From Bradyrhizobium sp. AUGA SZCCT0283 (GTDB lineage: Bacteria; Pseudomonadota; Alphaproteobacteria; Rhizobiales; Xanthobacteraceae): a DNA stretch of 34,322 nt. How positions within the stretch are numbered: position 1 is the stretch's first letter; every line of letters begins with the position of its first letter. The notes under the pieces were generated by a model. The model did not search any database. It was not told where the DNA came from and saw only the letters and a program-made list of their open reading frames with translations. The stretch is from the NCBI RefSeq assembly GCF_018130385.1, contig NZ_JAFCLU010000050.1:1-34322 (forward strand), given 5' to 3'. Both the position numbers and the translations under genes were made by a program. Positions 14,821 through 23,554 of this stretch are shown piece by piece.

Positions 14821-16329
14821 TCACACGCCGAGCTGGCCAGTCAGCCGCTCGCGGAATGAGGAGCTGCGCTGGTCGAGCCCAGTGAAGGTGACGGTCGCGC
14901 CATGATCGCGGTATTTGGTTTCGATCGAATCCAGCGCCGCGACACTCGACGCATCCCAGATCTGGGAATGGGTTAGATCGATCAGAACGCGCTTGGGGTC
15001 GGCACCGTAGGAGAAACGCTCGACGAGATCGTTGCTGGAGCCGAAGAACAGCGGCCCGTGGACGCTGTAACGGACCGACTGGCCGTCCTGGCTCACGGTA
15101 CGTTCGGCGCGAATGACATGCGCGACCCGTCGCGCGAACAGGATCATCGCCAGCATCACGCCGACGGCAATGCCGACCGCGAGGTTGCTGGTGACGACGG
15201 TCACCGCAACGGTCGTTACCATGACCAAGGTTTCGGGGATCGGCATCCGCTTGAACGTCGTCAGCCTGACGCTGTGCCAATCGATCGTCTTGAGCGCGGC
15301 GATCATCATGACGGCCGCCAGCGCGACCATCGGGATCTGCGCCATCAACTCGCTAAGGCCGGTCACCAGCACCAGAAGCACGATGGCTGCGACCGCCGTC
15401 GAAATCCGGGTGCGGCCCTGTCCGATCTTCACGTTGACGACGGTCTGGGCGATCATCGCGCATCCGCCAATGCCGCCATAGAAGCCGGCGGCGATGTTGG
15501 CAACGCCCAGCGCCCAGGATTCCCTGCCCTTGTGCGACCGCGTGTCGGTCAGGTCGTCGACCAGCTTGGCGGTCAGCAACGTCTCGAGCAGGCCGACAAA
15601 GGCAACGCTGATGGCGATCGGCCAGATGATGCGGAGCGTATTGAGATCGAGCGGGACCGCGAACGCAGTGATGCTCGGCAACCCCGGCGCCATCGCGCCT
15701 TCGCCACCGACATTGGGGACCGGCAGCTGCCCCACGATCACAATCGCCGTCACGACGATGATGGCGACCAGCGGCGCCGGCACGGCGGTCGTAATCCGCG
15801 GCATGACGAGGACGATCGCAATCGTCAGCGCGAACAGGGGATAGACCAGCCATGGAACGTTGAGGATATGAGGCACCTGCGCGGCGAAGATGAGAATGCC
15901 GAGCGCGTTGACGAAGCCGATCATCACCGAACGCGGGATGAAGCGCGTCAGCCGCGCCAGACCGGCAAGGCCGAACACGATTTGAATAACACCGGCAAGG
16001 ATGATGGTCGGCAGGATGTAGCCGACCCCATGCATCTTTACCATCGGGCCTATCACCAGCGCGATCGAGCCGGCCGCTGCGGTTACCATCGCCGGCCTGC
16101 CCCCGAGAACCGACATCACGAGGCACAGCACGATCGAGGCGACCAGCGCCACCTTGGGATCGACGCCCGAAACGAACGAGAACGAAATCACCTCGGGGAT
16201 CAGCGCCAGCGCCGTAATGATGCCGGCCAGCGATTCACGAACGAAGAGGTTCGGGGCGCGAAGCACCGCAGAGATCGACGGCGAATCTTCGAATTGTGAT
16301 TGGGTAACGGCGGGGCTGGCGACTTGCAT
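14821..16329 (-). CDS. SulP family inorganic anion transporter with STAS domain
   Basis: A 502-residue inner-membrane transporter. Twelve or more hydrophobic segments span about 30-405, including the signature region LAGIITALALIPEVISFSFV near 34-53 and GGIGGCAMIAQTVVNVK near 280-297. A cytoplasmic C-terminal STAS domain (about 410-495) contains VLIDLTHSQIWDASSVAALD. SulP proteins carry sulfate, bicarbonate or other anions. The position 47 bases downstream of the FGE and sulfatase genes, on the same strand, favours sulfate, either uptake or disposal of the sulfate released. Bicarbonate remains possible, but no carbonic anhydrase gene is present. Confidence 0.92.
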   Translation of the reverse strand: MQVASPAVTQSQFEDSPSISAVLRAPNLFVRESLAGIITALALIPEVISFSFVSGVDPKVALVASIVLCLVMSVLGGRPAMVTAAAGSIALVIGPMVKMHGVGYILPTIILAGVIQIVFGLAGLARLTRFIPRSVMIGFVNALGILIFAAQVPHILNVPWLVYPLFALTIAIVLVMPRITTAVPAPLVAIIVVTAIVIVGQLPVPNVGGEGAMAPGLPSITAFAVPLDLNTLRIIWPIAISVAFVGLLETLLTAKLVDDLTDTRSHKGRESWALGVANIAAGFYGGIGGCAMIAQTVVNVKIGQGRTRISTAVAAIVLLVLVTGLSELMAQIPMVALAAVMMIAALKTIDWHSVRLTTFKRMPIPETLVMVTTVAVTVVTSNLAVGIAVGVMLAMILFARRVAHVIRAERTVSQDGQSVRYSVHGPLFFGSSNDLVERFSYGADPKRVLIDLTHSQIWDASSVAALDSIETKYRDHGATVTFTGLDQRSSSFRERLTGQLGV

Positions 16330-16376
16330 GGGAATTTCCGGAAAATGTTGACGGCGTGTTCGAAGCCGGTGGCGCG

Positions 16377-17384
16377 TCAGCCGCCCGGCGGTTTGCGGAC
16401 GACACAGCGGAAGCCGATGTGACAGGTGGAAGAATCGACCGTTTCGCCCTGGCGGGCCGACGGCCGGTAGCGCAGGCAGTAATTGGGCGCGCAGAGATGC
16501 GAACCGCCCTTCACGACACGGCGCGTCGACTGGTCATCGCCCGCATTCGGATGACAGCAGGACTGCTCCTGTTGATCGGGCGCCGCGTCATACGGGCTCG
16601 ACGTCCATTCCCAGACATTGCCGACCATGTCGAACAGGCCGTAGCCATTGGCCGGAAACGCGTCGACCGGCGACGTACCCTCGTATCCGTCCTCATTGAG
16701 ATTTTCGTGAGGGAAACGGCCCTGCCAGGTATTGGCGAGAAACCGCCCCTCTGGGTTGGCGGCATCGCCCCACGGATAGGCCTTGCCTTCGAGACCACCA
16801 CGGGCGGCGAACTCCCACTCAGCTTCGGTCGGCAACTCCTTGCCGCACCACGCCGCATAGGCGAGCGCGTCCTCATAGGCGACATGCACGACGGGATGAT
16901 CGTCGCGGCCAGCGATTGAACTCCCCGGCCCTTCCGGCTGCCGCCAGTCCGCGCCGGGTCTGTATTCCCACCAGGCGAGATTGTTGCGCAGGCTGACCGG
17001 ACGATCCGGTTTGACGAACACCAGCGAGCCCGGCACCAGCAGCGCGGGGTCTGCGTCCGGATACATCGCCGGATTGGGGGGGCGTTCGGAATAGGTGACG
17101 TAACCGGTCGCCTCGACGAATTTCCGGAATTCGCCGTTGGTGACGGGATAGATGTCCATCCAAAAACCCTCGACGAAGGCCGGACGGACCGGGCGCTCTT
17201 CCCGATAGAAGCTGTTGGAGCCCATCAGGAAGCCGCCGCCTGGAATCCAGTTCATGGAGTCCGGCTTGACCGCATCAGGTACATTGGCCGATTTGACCTT
17301 GCCGGAGAGAGCGCAGCAGCCCTCTCCCCGGCGATGGCCGGCTGCACCATGCGCGATCGTTTCCGCTCTCGTCGGTGCAGTCAT
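16377..17384 (-). CDS. Formylglycine-generating enzyme family protein
   Basis: A 335-residue SUMF1/FGE-type enzyme that turns the active-site Cys of sulfatases into formylglycine using copper and oxygen. The start of the fold is MNWIPGGGFLMGSNSFYREE (about 44-63). Family landmarks follow: LPTEAEWEFAARGG, GNVWEWTSSPYD and, near the end, VVKGGSHLCAPNYCLRYRPS, with the paired catalytic Cys near 298 and 303. The fold closes with HIGFRCVV. Both catalytic Cys are present, so it should be a true aerobic FGE rather than a Cys-less relative. It begins five bases after the stop of a Cys-type sulfatase, its obvious client. ATG 17384 was chosen because upstream starts would overlap the sulfatase gene. 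Confidence 0.94.
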   Translation of the reverse strand: MTAPTRAETIAHGAAGHRRGEGCCALSGKVKSANVPDAVKPDSMNWIPGGGFLMGSNSFYREERPVRPAFVEGFWMDIYPVTNGEFRKFVEATGYVTYSERPPNPAMYPDADPALLVPGSLVFVKPDRPVSLRNNLAWWEYRPGADWRQPEGPGSSIAGRDDHPVVHVAYEDALAYAAWCGKELPTEAEWEFAARGGLEGKAYPWGDAANPEGRFLANTWQGRFPHENLNEDGYEGTSPVDAFPANGYGLFDMVGNVWEWTSSPYDAAPDQQEQSCCHPNAGDDQSTRRVVKGGSHLCAPNYCLRYRPSARQGETVDSSTCHIGFRCVVRKPPGG

Positions 17385-17389
17385 CGCGT

Positions 17390-18757
17390 TCAGGCCTTGG
17401 CGTGCTGCTTGGGCACGAAATCGAGCGGAGCTCCCGGTGGAATAAGTTCCTCCTTCTTGGCGCTCTCCTCGAAATCCCTGATGATGCGTTGCGCGTGCTG
17501 CATCACCCACCAGCGGACATAGCGCTGGTTGACGGCCTCACGCTCCTTGGGGTCTTCCTGCAGATGCGTGATGCGGGCGAAGCCGAGCGGCAATTCCGGA
17601 TCGTGGAAATGCTGCTGCCGCTTGAAGTTGATCTTGAAGTCCTTCCACTTCACGGCGTGCAGTTCGTCCTTCAGCCAGACGATGCAGGACTCGCGGTTCG
17701 AGGTCGGCTGCTTGCCGAGGAAGAACGGGCTCTGGTCGACACCGTCGATCAGCCGGTCGGCGGGCGCCTTGCAGCCGGTCATCGACAACAGCGTAGTGAA
17801 CATGTCGGTGACATGCACCATCTCGTTGCTTTCGACGCCTGCCGGAATGCGGTTCGGCCAGCGGATCAGGAGCGGGGTGCGGATGCCGCCTTCCGCCGAG
17901 CTGAAGTAGGATCCATCGAAGAAGCCGCCGGTGCCGCGGCCGGCGAGATGGTCCTCGGCGCCGTTGTCGCCGCACATCACCACGATGGTGTTGTCGGCAA
18001 CGCCGAGTTCGTCCAGCTTGTCAAGCAGCACGCCGAAATCGTGATCCAGCATCAGCAGGCAGTCGCCCCAATCGCCATTGGTGCTCTTGCCGACGAATTC
18101 GTCGCGCGGGCTCATCGGGAAGTGCATCAGCGAGTGGTTGAAGTAGCAGTAGAACGGCTTGTCCGCCTTGACGGACTTTTCCATGAACTTGATGGCGCGC
18201 TTCTGGTACTCGAGATCGCAGGTCTTCTTGGTCTCCATGGTGAGCTGCTCGTCCTTGAGCGGCCATGCACCCTTGCCCTTGACGCCTTCATGCATGTGCG
18301 AGAAGCCGTCGCGCTCCGCCACGTAATGCGGGTCGGTCAACCACATGCATTCGTCATAGGTGCGCAAGGGGCCATACCATTCGTCAAAACCGTGATCGGT
18401 CGGGAAACGGCCGTCCTCGGCTCCGATGTGCCACTTGCCGTAGATCGAGGTTGCGTAACCGGCTTCCGACAGAATCGAACCGATGGTGCGCTCCCACTTG
18501 ACGATGCCGCCGCCATTGCCGCCGAGCGCGATGGTGTGGTTGCCCGAGCGGATCGGGAAGCGTCCGGTCATCAGCGCCGAGCGGGTCGGCGTGCACTGCG
18601 GTTCGACGACATAGTGCGTCAACTTGACGCCTTGCTTGGCGAAATTGTCCATGCGCTTGGTATCGGCGCCGCGCAGGATGCCGCCGCCGTAGCAGCCGAG
18701 TTCGCCCATGCCGAGGTTGTCGACGTGGAAAAACAGTATGTTTGGTTTACTTGCCAT
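17390..18757 (-). CDS. Cys-type sulfatase (arylsulfatase family)
   Basis: A 455-residue alkaline-phosphatase-superfamily hydrolase that cleaves sulfate esters. The maturation motif is CTPTRSALMTGR, with Cys55 in CxPxR becoming formylglycine. Metal ligands are seen at Asp13/Asn14 (HVDNLGMGELGCYGGG, where many sulfatases have Asp-Asp) and in VVMCGDNGAEDH. The KWHIG block holds the active-site Lys and His. No signal peptide is visible, so it should be cytosolic, which implies substrate import. ATG 18757 has GGAGA six bases upstream. FGE follows directly and the ABC importer precedes it by 125 bases on the same strand. The substrate is unknown. Confidence 0.94.
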   Translation of the reverse strand: MASKPNILFFHVDNLGMGELGCYGGGILRGADTKRMDNFAKQGVKLTHYVVEPQCTPTRSALMTGRFPIRSGNHTIALGGNGGGIVKWERTIGSILSEAGYATSIYGKWHIGAEDGRFPTDHGFDEWYGPLRTYDECMWLTDPHYVAERDGFSHMHEGVKGKGAWPLKDEQLTMETKKTCDLEYQKRAIKFMEKSVKADKPFYCYFNHSLMHFPMSPRDEFVGKSTNGDWGDCLLMLDHDFGVLLDKLDELGVADNTIVVMCGDNGAEDHLAGRGTGGFFDGSYFSSAEGGIRTPLLIRWPNRIPAGVESNEMVHVTDMFTTLLSMTGCKAPADRLIDGVDQSPFFLGKQPTSNRESCIVWLKDELHAVKWKDFKINFKRQQHFHDPELPLGFARITHLQEDPKEREAVNQRYVRWWVMQHAQRIIRDFEESAKKEELIPPGAPLDFVPKQHAKA

Positions 18758-18882
18758 TGAATTCTCCGATCTGTGACGCAGGCGCACGTCGTCGTTGACG
18801 CGCGCGCTTCTTCGCGTCTCTCCTTGGTTGATGTCGTTGATAGATGTTTCGCGCCTGTTCGGCCGCGACGTTCAAGATTCTC

Positions 18883-19761
18883 TCAGAAGATTTCGCCTAC
18901 TCCTTTCGGTCCCACTTTCATTCCAAAGCCTGAAAGGCCTCGATCCTTGATTTCCGGCGCCATTGCCGCGAGCGACTCTTCCCGGATCAGGCCCTTAAGC
19001 TCCTGCACCAGGTTCATGAATTCCGGCGTGTCGGTCATCTCGGCCCTGCGCGGACGCGGCAGCGGCACTTTGATCTCCGCCTTGATGCGGCCCGGCCGCG
19101 CGGTCATGACGTAGATGCGGTCGGAGAGGAAAATCGACTCTTCGATATCGTGCGTGATGAACAGCACCGAGATCTTGAACTGCTGCCAGATGTTGGTGAG
19201 AATTTCCTGCATCACGACGCGGGTTTGCGTGTCGAGCGCGCCGAACGGCTCATCCATCAGCAGGACCTGCGGACTGGTTGCCAGCGCGCGGACAATGCCG
19301 ATGCGCTGCTTCATGCCGCCGGAGAGCTGGTCGGGATAGTGGTTCTCGAACGACAGCAGCCCGGCGAGGTCGAGCAGCGCGCGCGCCGTGGTGTTGCGTT
19401 TACTTTGGTCGACGCCCGCCATCTTGAGGCCGAACTCGACGTTCTTGCGAACCGACAGCCAGGGAAACAGCGAGTATTGCTGGAACACGACGCCGCGGTC
19501 CGAGCCCGGCTTTGTGATCGCCTTGCCGTCGAGCCTGGCCTCGCCAAGCGTCGGCTTGACGAAACCGGCGACGATGCTGAGCAAGGTCGACTTGCCACAG
19601 CCGGAGGGGCCGATCAGCGAAACGAACTCGCCGGGCTGCACGTTAAGCGACACATTCTCGACGGCGACGACCTTGTCGTCGTTGGCGCCAAATGTGACTC
19701 CCATATCACGTACGTCGATGAAACCCTTGTTGGTTTCAGTACCTGCCACTGCCATTGTCAT
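18883..19761 (-). CDS. ABC transporter ATP-binding protein (SsuB/TauB/NrtD type)
   Basis: A 292-residue ATPase of a nitrate/sulfonate/taurine-type importer. Walker A is GPSGCGKST, the Q-loop lies in GVVFQQYSLFPWLSVRKN, the signature is LSGGMKQR, Walker B is LLMDEPFGALD and the switch His is in FITHDIEES. A tail of about 30 residues (MAPEIKDRGLSGFGMKVGPK) extends past the usual end. ATG 19761 follows a perfect AGGAGG and overlaps the permease stop by an ATGA junction, so the two are translationally coupled. Confidence 0.95.
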   Translation of the reverse strand: MTMAVAGTETNKGFIDVRDMGVTFGANDDKVVAVENVSLNVQPGEFVSLIGPSGCGKSTLLSIVAGFVKPTLGEARLDGKAITKPGSDRGVVFQQYSLFPWLSVRKNVEFGLKMAGVDQSKRNTTARALLDLAGLLSFENHYPDQLSGGMKQRIGIVRALATSPQVLLMDEPFGALDTQTRVVMQEILTNIWQQFKISVLFITHDIEESIFLSDRIYVMTARPGRIKAEIKVPLPRPRRAEMTDTPEFMNLVQELKGLIREESLAAMAPEIKDRGLSGFGMKVGPKGVGEIF

Positions 19762-20774
19762 CGCTTGCCTCCTGGTGCGAATGCCAACCATGGCATCAGG
19801 AGGCTGCCAACCATCCGGATGATGCCGCTGCAGGCCAGTCCAAGGAAACCGATGGTAATCATGCCGAGCACGATCGCGGGATAGTCCACCAGCGAATAGG
19901 CTTCCCAGGTGAAGTAGCCGACGCCGAACTGACCCGAGATCATCTCTGCGGCGATCAGCGATACCCATGCCACGCCCATGCCGACGGCAAGGCCGGTGAA
20001 GATGTGCGGCAGCGAGCCCGGCAGGATCACGTTCAGGAACAGCCGGAACTCACTCGCGCCCAGGCAGCGTGCCGCCCGTATCAACACGCCATCGAGCGAA
20101 TGCACCCCGTGGATGGTGTTGAGCAGGATCGGAAAGAAGGCGCCGATGAAGGTGATGAAGACGATGCTGGCCTCATTGTTCGGCCACAGCATGATCGACA
20201 TCGGCACCCAGGCGATCGCCGGGATCGGCCGCATGATTTCGACCACCGGCATGAACAGGTCGCGGACGCGCTGATACTTTCCGATTGCGAGCCCAAGCGG
20301 CACGCCGATGCTCAAGGCGATGAAGAAGCCGAGCAGGATGCGCCGGACGCTGATGGCGATGTTGACGAGATACTTGTTGGACAGCCCGACCTGCGTCAGC
20401 TGCTGATACACTTCGTAGGGCGTCGGAACGTTCTTGAAGCGAATGTAGAACTCGAGCCGGTACTTGGTCCCGAGATACCAGAACAGGAACAGGGCTCCGA
20501 TCGAGATGCAGGCAAGTGCGGCGGTGATGATCCGCTCGCGCGTGATCTTGGCGAGCAGGCTCCGCAACACCTTGGTCAGCGAAACCGTCGGAACAGGCTC
20601 AGGCTCCGGCACGGGAATTTCCGCGACCGCGACCGGCGCAGATGCGTTTGCCGTCGCTCCCGTAGCGGAAATTTCGGCTGCGGGAGGCTTCACGGCGGCA
20701 ACCGCCGGCTCGGGAACGGAATGCTTCTCGACCATCGGGAGCGCTACGATTTTCGCACTTGCCAGGCTGCCCAT
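19758..20774 (-). CDS. ABC transporter permease (SsuC/TauC/NrtB type)
   Basis: A 338-residue inner-membrane permease. The membrane part (about 85-335) has six helices and the coupling EAA-like loop LIRAARCLGASEFRLFLNVI with ILPGSLPHIFTGLAVG. Residues 1-80 are an unusual cytosolic extension rich in Pro, Ala, Val and Glu (VAEIPVPEPEPVPTV), not found in standard SsuC or TauC. It starts ten bases after the binding-protein gene and ends in an ATGA overlap with the ATPase gene. It imports whatever the upstream binding protein captures. Confidence 0.94.
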   Translation of the reverse strand: MGSLASAKIVALPMVEKHSVPEPAVAAVKPPAAEISATGATANASAPVAVAEIPVPEPEPVPTVSLTKVLRSLLAKITRERIITAALACISIGALFLFWYLGTKYRLEFYIRFKNVPTPYEVYQQLTQVGLSNKYLVNIAISVRRILLGFFIALSIGVPLGLAIGKYQRVRDLFMPVVEIMRPIPAIAWVPMSIMLWPNNEASIVFITFIGAFFPILLNTIHGVHSLDGVLIRAARCLGASEFRLFLNVILPGSLPHIFTGLAVGMGVAWVSLIAAEMISGQFGVGYFTWEAYSLVDYPAIVLGMITIGFLGLACSGIIRMVGSLLMPWLAFAPGGKR

Positions 20775-20784
20775 TCAGTCCACC

Positions 20785-22221
20785 CTATTGTCCTACATTG
20801 ATCGCGCCGAGCACCTCGGCATAGGTCGCCAGCTTGCCGCTGTTCTTGGCCGCGTAGGCTTCCGCGTCCTTCTTGAGCAGGAACGGCACCACGTCCGGCT
20901 TCTTCGGATCCTGGCCGCCGATCGAATAGAACGCGGCGTCGGCGAAGACCTTGATGCCGAGCTGATGATCGACCAGGTAGACGGCGTTGAATTTCTTGCC
21001 TTCGGCGCCGTACTTCTTCACGCCGAGCAGCGTGCAGACCGGTGAGCTGAACGACACGATGTCGCCGCCCTGGATCCAGATCTCGCCAGTCTTCTTGGGA
21101 TCTTTGACCGGCGCGTTGCAGATCGGATCGGTGCCGGTAACGTTGTAGGTATCGAACGAGGCTAGCTGCTTGTCGTAGTCGAGCCCCTGCTCCTTGTAGG
21201 CCTGCCGAACATACTTGTCGTTGACCCAGGCGCCGATGTTGAGCTCCTTGATCATGTTCAGCTTCTGCAGAATGGCGTAGTTGTTTCCAACAGATTCGAT
21301 CCATTGCGGCTTGATGGTCGCATCGAGCGTGTGCACACCGCCCGGTCCCAGGAAGATGTAGACCACTTCCTTATTGATCTTGGTCCACTCCTCGATCTTT
21401 TCGGCGGCGAGCTTGGGATTCTTTCGCATCCAGTTGTTCGCCTCCATCAACGCATTGATGTAGGCCACCACGATCTCCGGATATTTCTCGCCGAAGTCCT
21501 TGCGCACGACCACGCCGTGGAATGTCGGAGTCTTGGTCTCGGCGCCGTCATAGATCTTGCGCGCAAAACCCTTGAACGGCAGCAGCTCTGCGAACGGCAC
21601 GAAGTCGCCATGCGCGTCAATGCGCTTTTCCTGCAGATTGGTGCTGCCGACTTCCGGCGATTGCGACACCAGATTCCAGAAATCGGGCGGCAGTCCGCGC
21701 TTCTGCAGCGAGGTCAGCATCATGCCGTGCGCGGCCGAGCCGAACGGCACCGACACGTTCTTGCCCTTGAGGTCGCCGAGTTCATAGAACGGCGAGTCCT
21801 TGTGGACGACGATGCCGTTGCCGCCCCCCACCGCATTGTAGGCGATGATGGCAACGAGCTGGGTTTCGTTCTTGGTGGCCTGGCCGGTGGCGCCGTTCAC
21901 CATCAGCGGATAGTCGCCCATCATGCCGATCTGGATGTTGTTGGCCATCATGCCGTTGGTGATCGGCGGGCCTGATGTCGCGTTCTGCCAGCTCAGCTTG
22001 TACTGGAAATCCTTGTACTTGCCGGTTTTCGGCAGGTGCTTCTCGAGAAGGCCAAGCTCCTTCAGAACGACGCCACCCGTTACCGTATTGGTCGTCGTGT
22101 TCTGTGTGCCGATGCCGATTTCGAGAGTCTCTGCGCTTGCGGTCGCAGGCACAAACCCGATGGCTGCGGCGACGAGCAAAGGAAGGAAGCCAGAGAATTT
22201 AGACGCAGGGCCGACGCTCAT
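20785..22221 (-). CDS. ABC substrate-binding protein with NosL-like C-terminal domain
   Basis: A 478-residue periplasmic protein. Residues 1-30 are a signal peptide ending ATASA. Residues about 31-350 are a nitrate/sulfonate/taurine-type binding protein (TNGMMANNIQIGMMGDYPLM, then VSVPFGSAAHGMMLTSLQKR). Residues about 365-475 look like a NosL-type domain: GEIWIQGGDIVSFSSP, FNAVYLVDHQLGIKVFADAA, FLLKKDAEAYAAKNSGKLAT, then YAEVLGAI. The usual NosL copper motif CxxCGM is not present; only Cys368 and Cys396 occur there. Typical binding proteins of this type are about 330 residues, so this is clearly enlarged. ATG 22221 has AAAGGAT upstream. The ligand is probably a sulfonate or sulfate ester, inferred from the neighbouring sulfatase. 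Confidence 0.88.
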   Translation of the reverse strand: MSVGPASKFSGFLPLLVAAAIGFVPATASAETLEIGIGTQNTTTNTVTGGVVLKELGLLEKHLPKTGKYKDFQYKLSWQNATSGPPITNGMMANNIQIGMMGDYPLMVNGATGQATKNETQLVAIIAYNAVGGGNGIVVHKDSPFYELGDLKGKNVSVPFGSAAHGMMLTSLQKRGLPPDFWNLVSQSPEVGSTNLQEKRIDAHGDFVPFAELLPFKGFARKIYDGAETKTPTFHGVVVRKDFGEKYPEIVVAYINALMEANNWMRKNPKLAAEKIEEWTKINKEVVYIFLGPGGVHTLDATIKPQWIESVGNNYAILQKLNMIKELNIGAWVNDKYVRQAYKEQGLDYDKQLASFDTYNVTGTDPICNAPVKDPKKTGEIWIQGGDIVSFSSPVCTLLGVKKYGAEGKKFNAVYLVDHQLGIKVFADAAFYSIGGQDPKKPDVVPFLLKKDAEAYAAKNSGKLATYAEVLGAINVGQ

Positions 22222-22750
22222 TAGACAAATCCTTTCGAACTGACTGTGCGGGATTTTGTGCAATGCCCACGCGAAGCGCCCCGGCCACAACGGACTGTGA
22301 CGGGCTTACTCGGCGCTGAGCAGGCTGACTGGCTTGACGGGGATGATGGTGCAAGCGACATGCCACGGGGCCCGTGCTGACGACCCGCAGCGGGTTTTGT
22401 TCGCGAAGGCCCGGATCGCGAACGGCGTGGTTAAAGAAGGAAGTTGACGTCATTTGCCGTGAACTCGCTTGCTTCCATTGCGGACGCCAAAACGTCCGGT
22501 AAGCGAACTCTGAACGGCACCCCTTGAATCCGAAACGACGAACGCGTCGAGCCAGCAACGTATTGCGAAGAAATATCCGGATGCTCAATTAATGGACAGA
22601 AATGCCGTCTGACTTGGCTAACGGATGAGCGCGGTGGCTACAAATTAGTCACCCCAATCCCGGCCGAAGACCGCTCCACGGCATGGAATCGGCCCGAGAT
22701 CGACGGTTACGGCGCTTGTGCAATGCGGCCTTGTCCGGCGCTGCCGATCA
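22222..22750. other. Long upstream region of the ABC importer operon
   Basis: A 529-base gap without a supported gene. It holds short hairpins (GGACG/CGTCC at about 22481-22496, and CCCGC-A-GCGGG followed by TTTT at about 22384-22400) and an imperfect 7-5-7 palindrome at 22634-22652. It should contain the promoter of the importer operon and the 3' end signals of the Crp gene. Confidence 0.5.
22634..22652. promoter_or_regulatory. Candidate Crp/Fnr-type operator
   Basis: GTGGCTA-CAAAT-TAGTCAC is a 7-5-7 inverted repeat with one mismatch. It lies between the Crp/Fnr gene and the importer genes, about 410 bases upstream of the binding-protein start. Spacing fits a Crp-family dimer; nothing else proves it. 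Confidence 0.35.
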
Positions 22751-23554
22751 TCAGGCCTCGTCGGAAGCCGAGGCCTTGGCGAGTTTTCCATCGCGGATTT
22801 CGCTCAGCATGTCGGCGTTCTTGATGACGAGGTTGGAGCCGTGTGCACTCAGGATTCCAAGCTCGGTAAAACGCTTGAGGCTGATGGTGACGGACTGACG
22901 CGTCACGCCCGTCATATGCGCGAGATCGGCGTGGGTGAACGACGCGGCGATCAAGGTGCCATGATGCTCGTCGACGCCGTACAAATTCATCAGATGCAGC
23001 AGGAGTTGCGCAAGCCGCTCGGTCGGCGAGCGCGTCCCGAGCATCTGCGCCAGCGCGGAATAGCATTGGCCCTTGAAGCTGAGGCCCTCGATGATTCCGA
23101 TGGCGAGCGCCGGAATCGTCAGCACCATCCGTCGCAGCACATCGCCCGGCAAATGCAGCACCGTGCTGTTGACGGCGGCAACCCCCGACCAGACGTGCAG
23201 GCCTTGCTTGAAGACTTCCGGGCCGCCGACGAAATTGCCGGAGTGCCAGTAAGCCAGCGTGATCTCGCGGCCCGAGGGTGCGGTGTAGAACACCTTGATG
23301 CGCCCGCTCTCGATCAGGAAGATGCCGTCTTGCGGACTGCCCTGGCTGAAGAGCTGCGCGCCGCGGTAGAGCACCCTGCGCTTTCCGGAGCCCAGCACGT
23401 GCGCGATCTCAGTTTCCGTCAGCCCGCTGAACAAATACGGCGGCCCGCTGCGCTGTGCCCCGCCATCGGTCATCAGCAGCGCGCCGAACTGCGCCGGCGC
23501 GCCGGCCTTGCCCGGCGCCTGCGCCGGTTGCGGTGGGTGATGCTTGCCGATCAT
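22751..23554 (-). CDS. Crp/Fnr family transcriptional regulator
   Basis: A 267-residue regulator. The cyclic-nucleotide-binding-type roll spans about 35-150 (LFSQGSPQDGIFLIESGRIK, then GNFVGGPEVFKQG). A dimer helix follows, then a winged helix with FTHADLAHMTGVTRQSVTIS as the DNA-reading part. No Fnr-type Cys cluster is present. ATG 23554 (MIGKHHPP) was chosen because the longer reading frame adds 47 low-quality residues; MTDGGAQRSG further in is also possible. It lies upstream of, and on the same strand as, the importer-sulfatase block, so it may control that block. Its effector is unknown. Confidence 0.9.
   Translation of the reverse strand: MIGKHHPPQPAQAPGKAGAPAQFGALLMTDGGAQRSGPPYLFSGLTETEIAHVLGSGKRRVLYRGAQLFSQGSPQDGIFLIESGRIKVFYTAPSGREITLAYWHSGNFVGGPEVFKQGLHVWSGVAAVNSTVLHLPGDVLRRMVLTIPALAIGIIEGLSFKGQCYSALAQMLGTRSPTERLAQLLLHLMNLYGVDEHHGTLIAASFTHADLAHMTGVTRQSVTISLKRFTELGILSAHGSNLVIKNADMLSEIRDGKLAKASASDEA

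Noticed and set aside
15058..16299. Plus-strand open frame of 413 codons opposite SulP
   Set aside because: Extremely Arg/Asp/His-rich translation without any fold; it is a shadow of the transporter gene.
17375..18760. Plus-strand open frame of 461 codons opposite the sulfatase
   Set aside because: The sulfatase on the minus strand has all catalytic motifs and a ribosome site. The antisense frame has none.
22384..22400. Terminator-like hairpin CCCGC-A-GCGGG-TTTT on the plus strand
   Set aside because: No plus-strand gene ends nearby and the stem is only five or six base pairs with a one-base loop.
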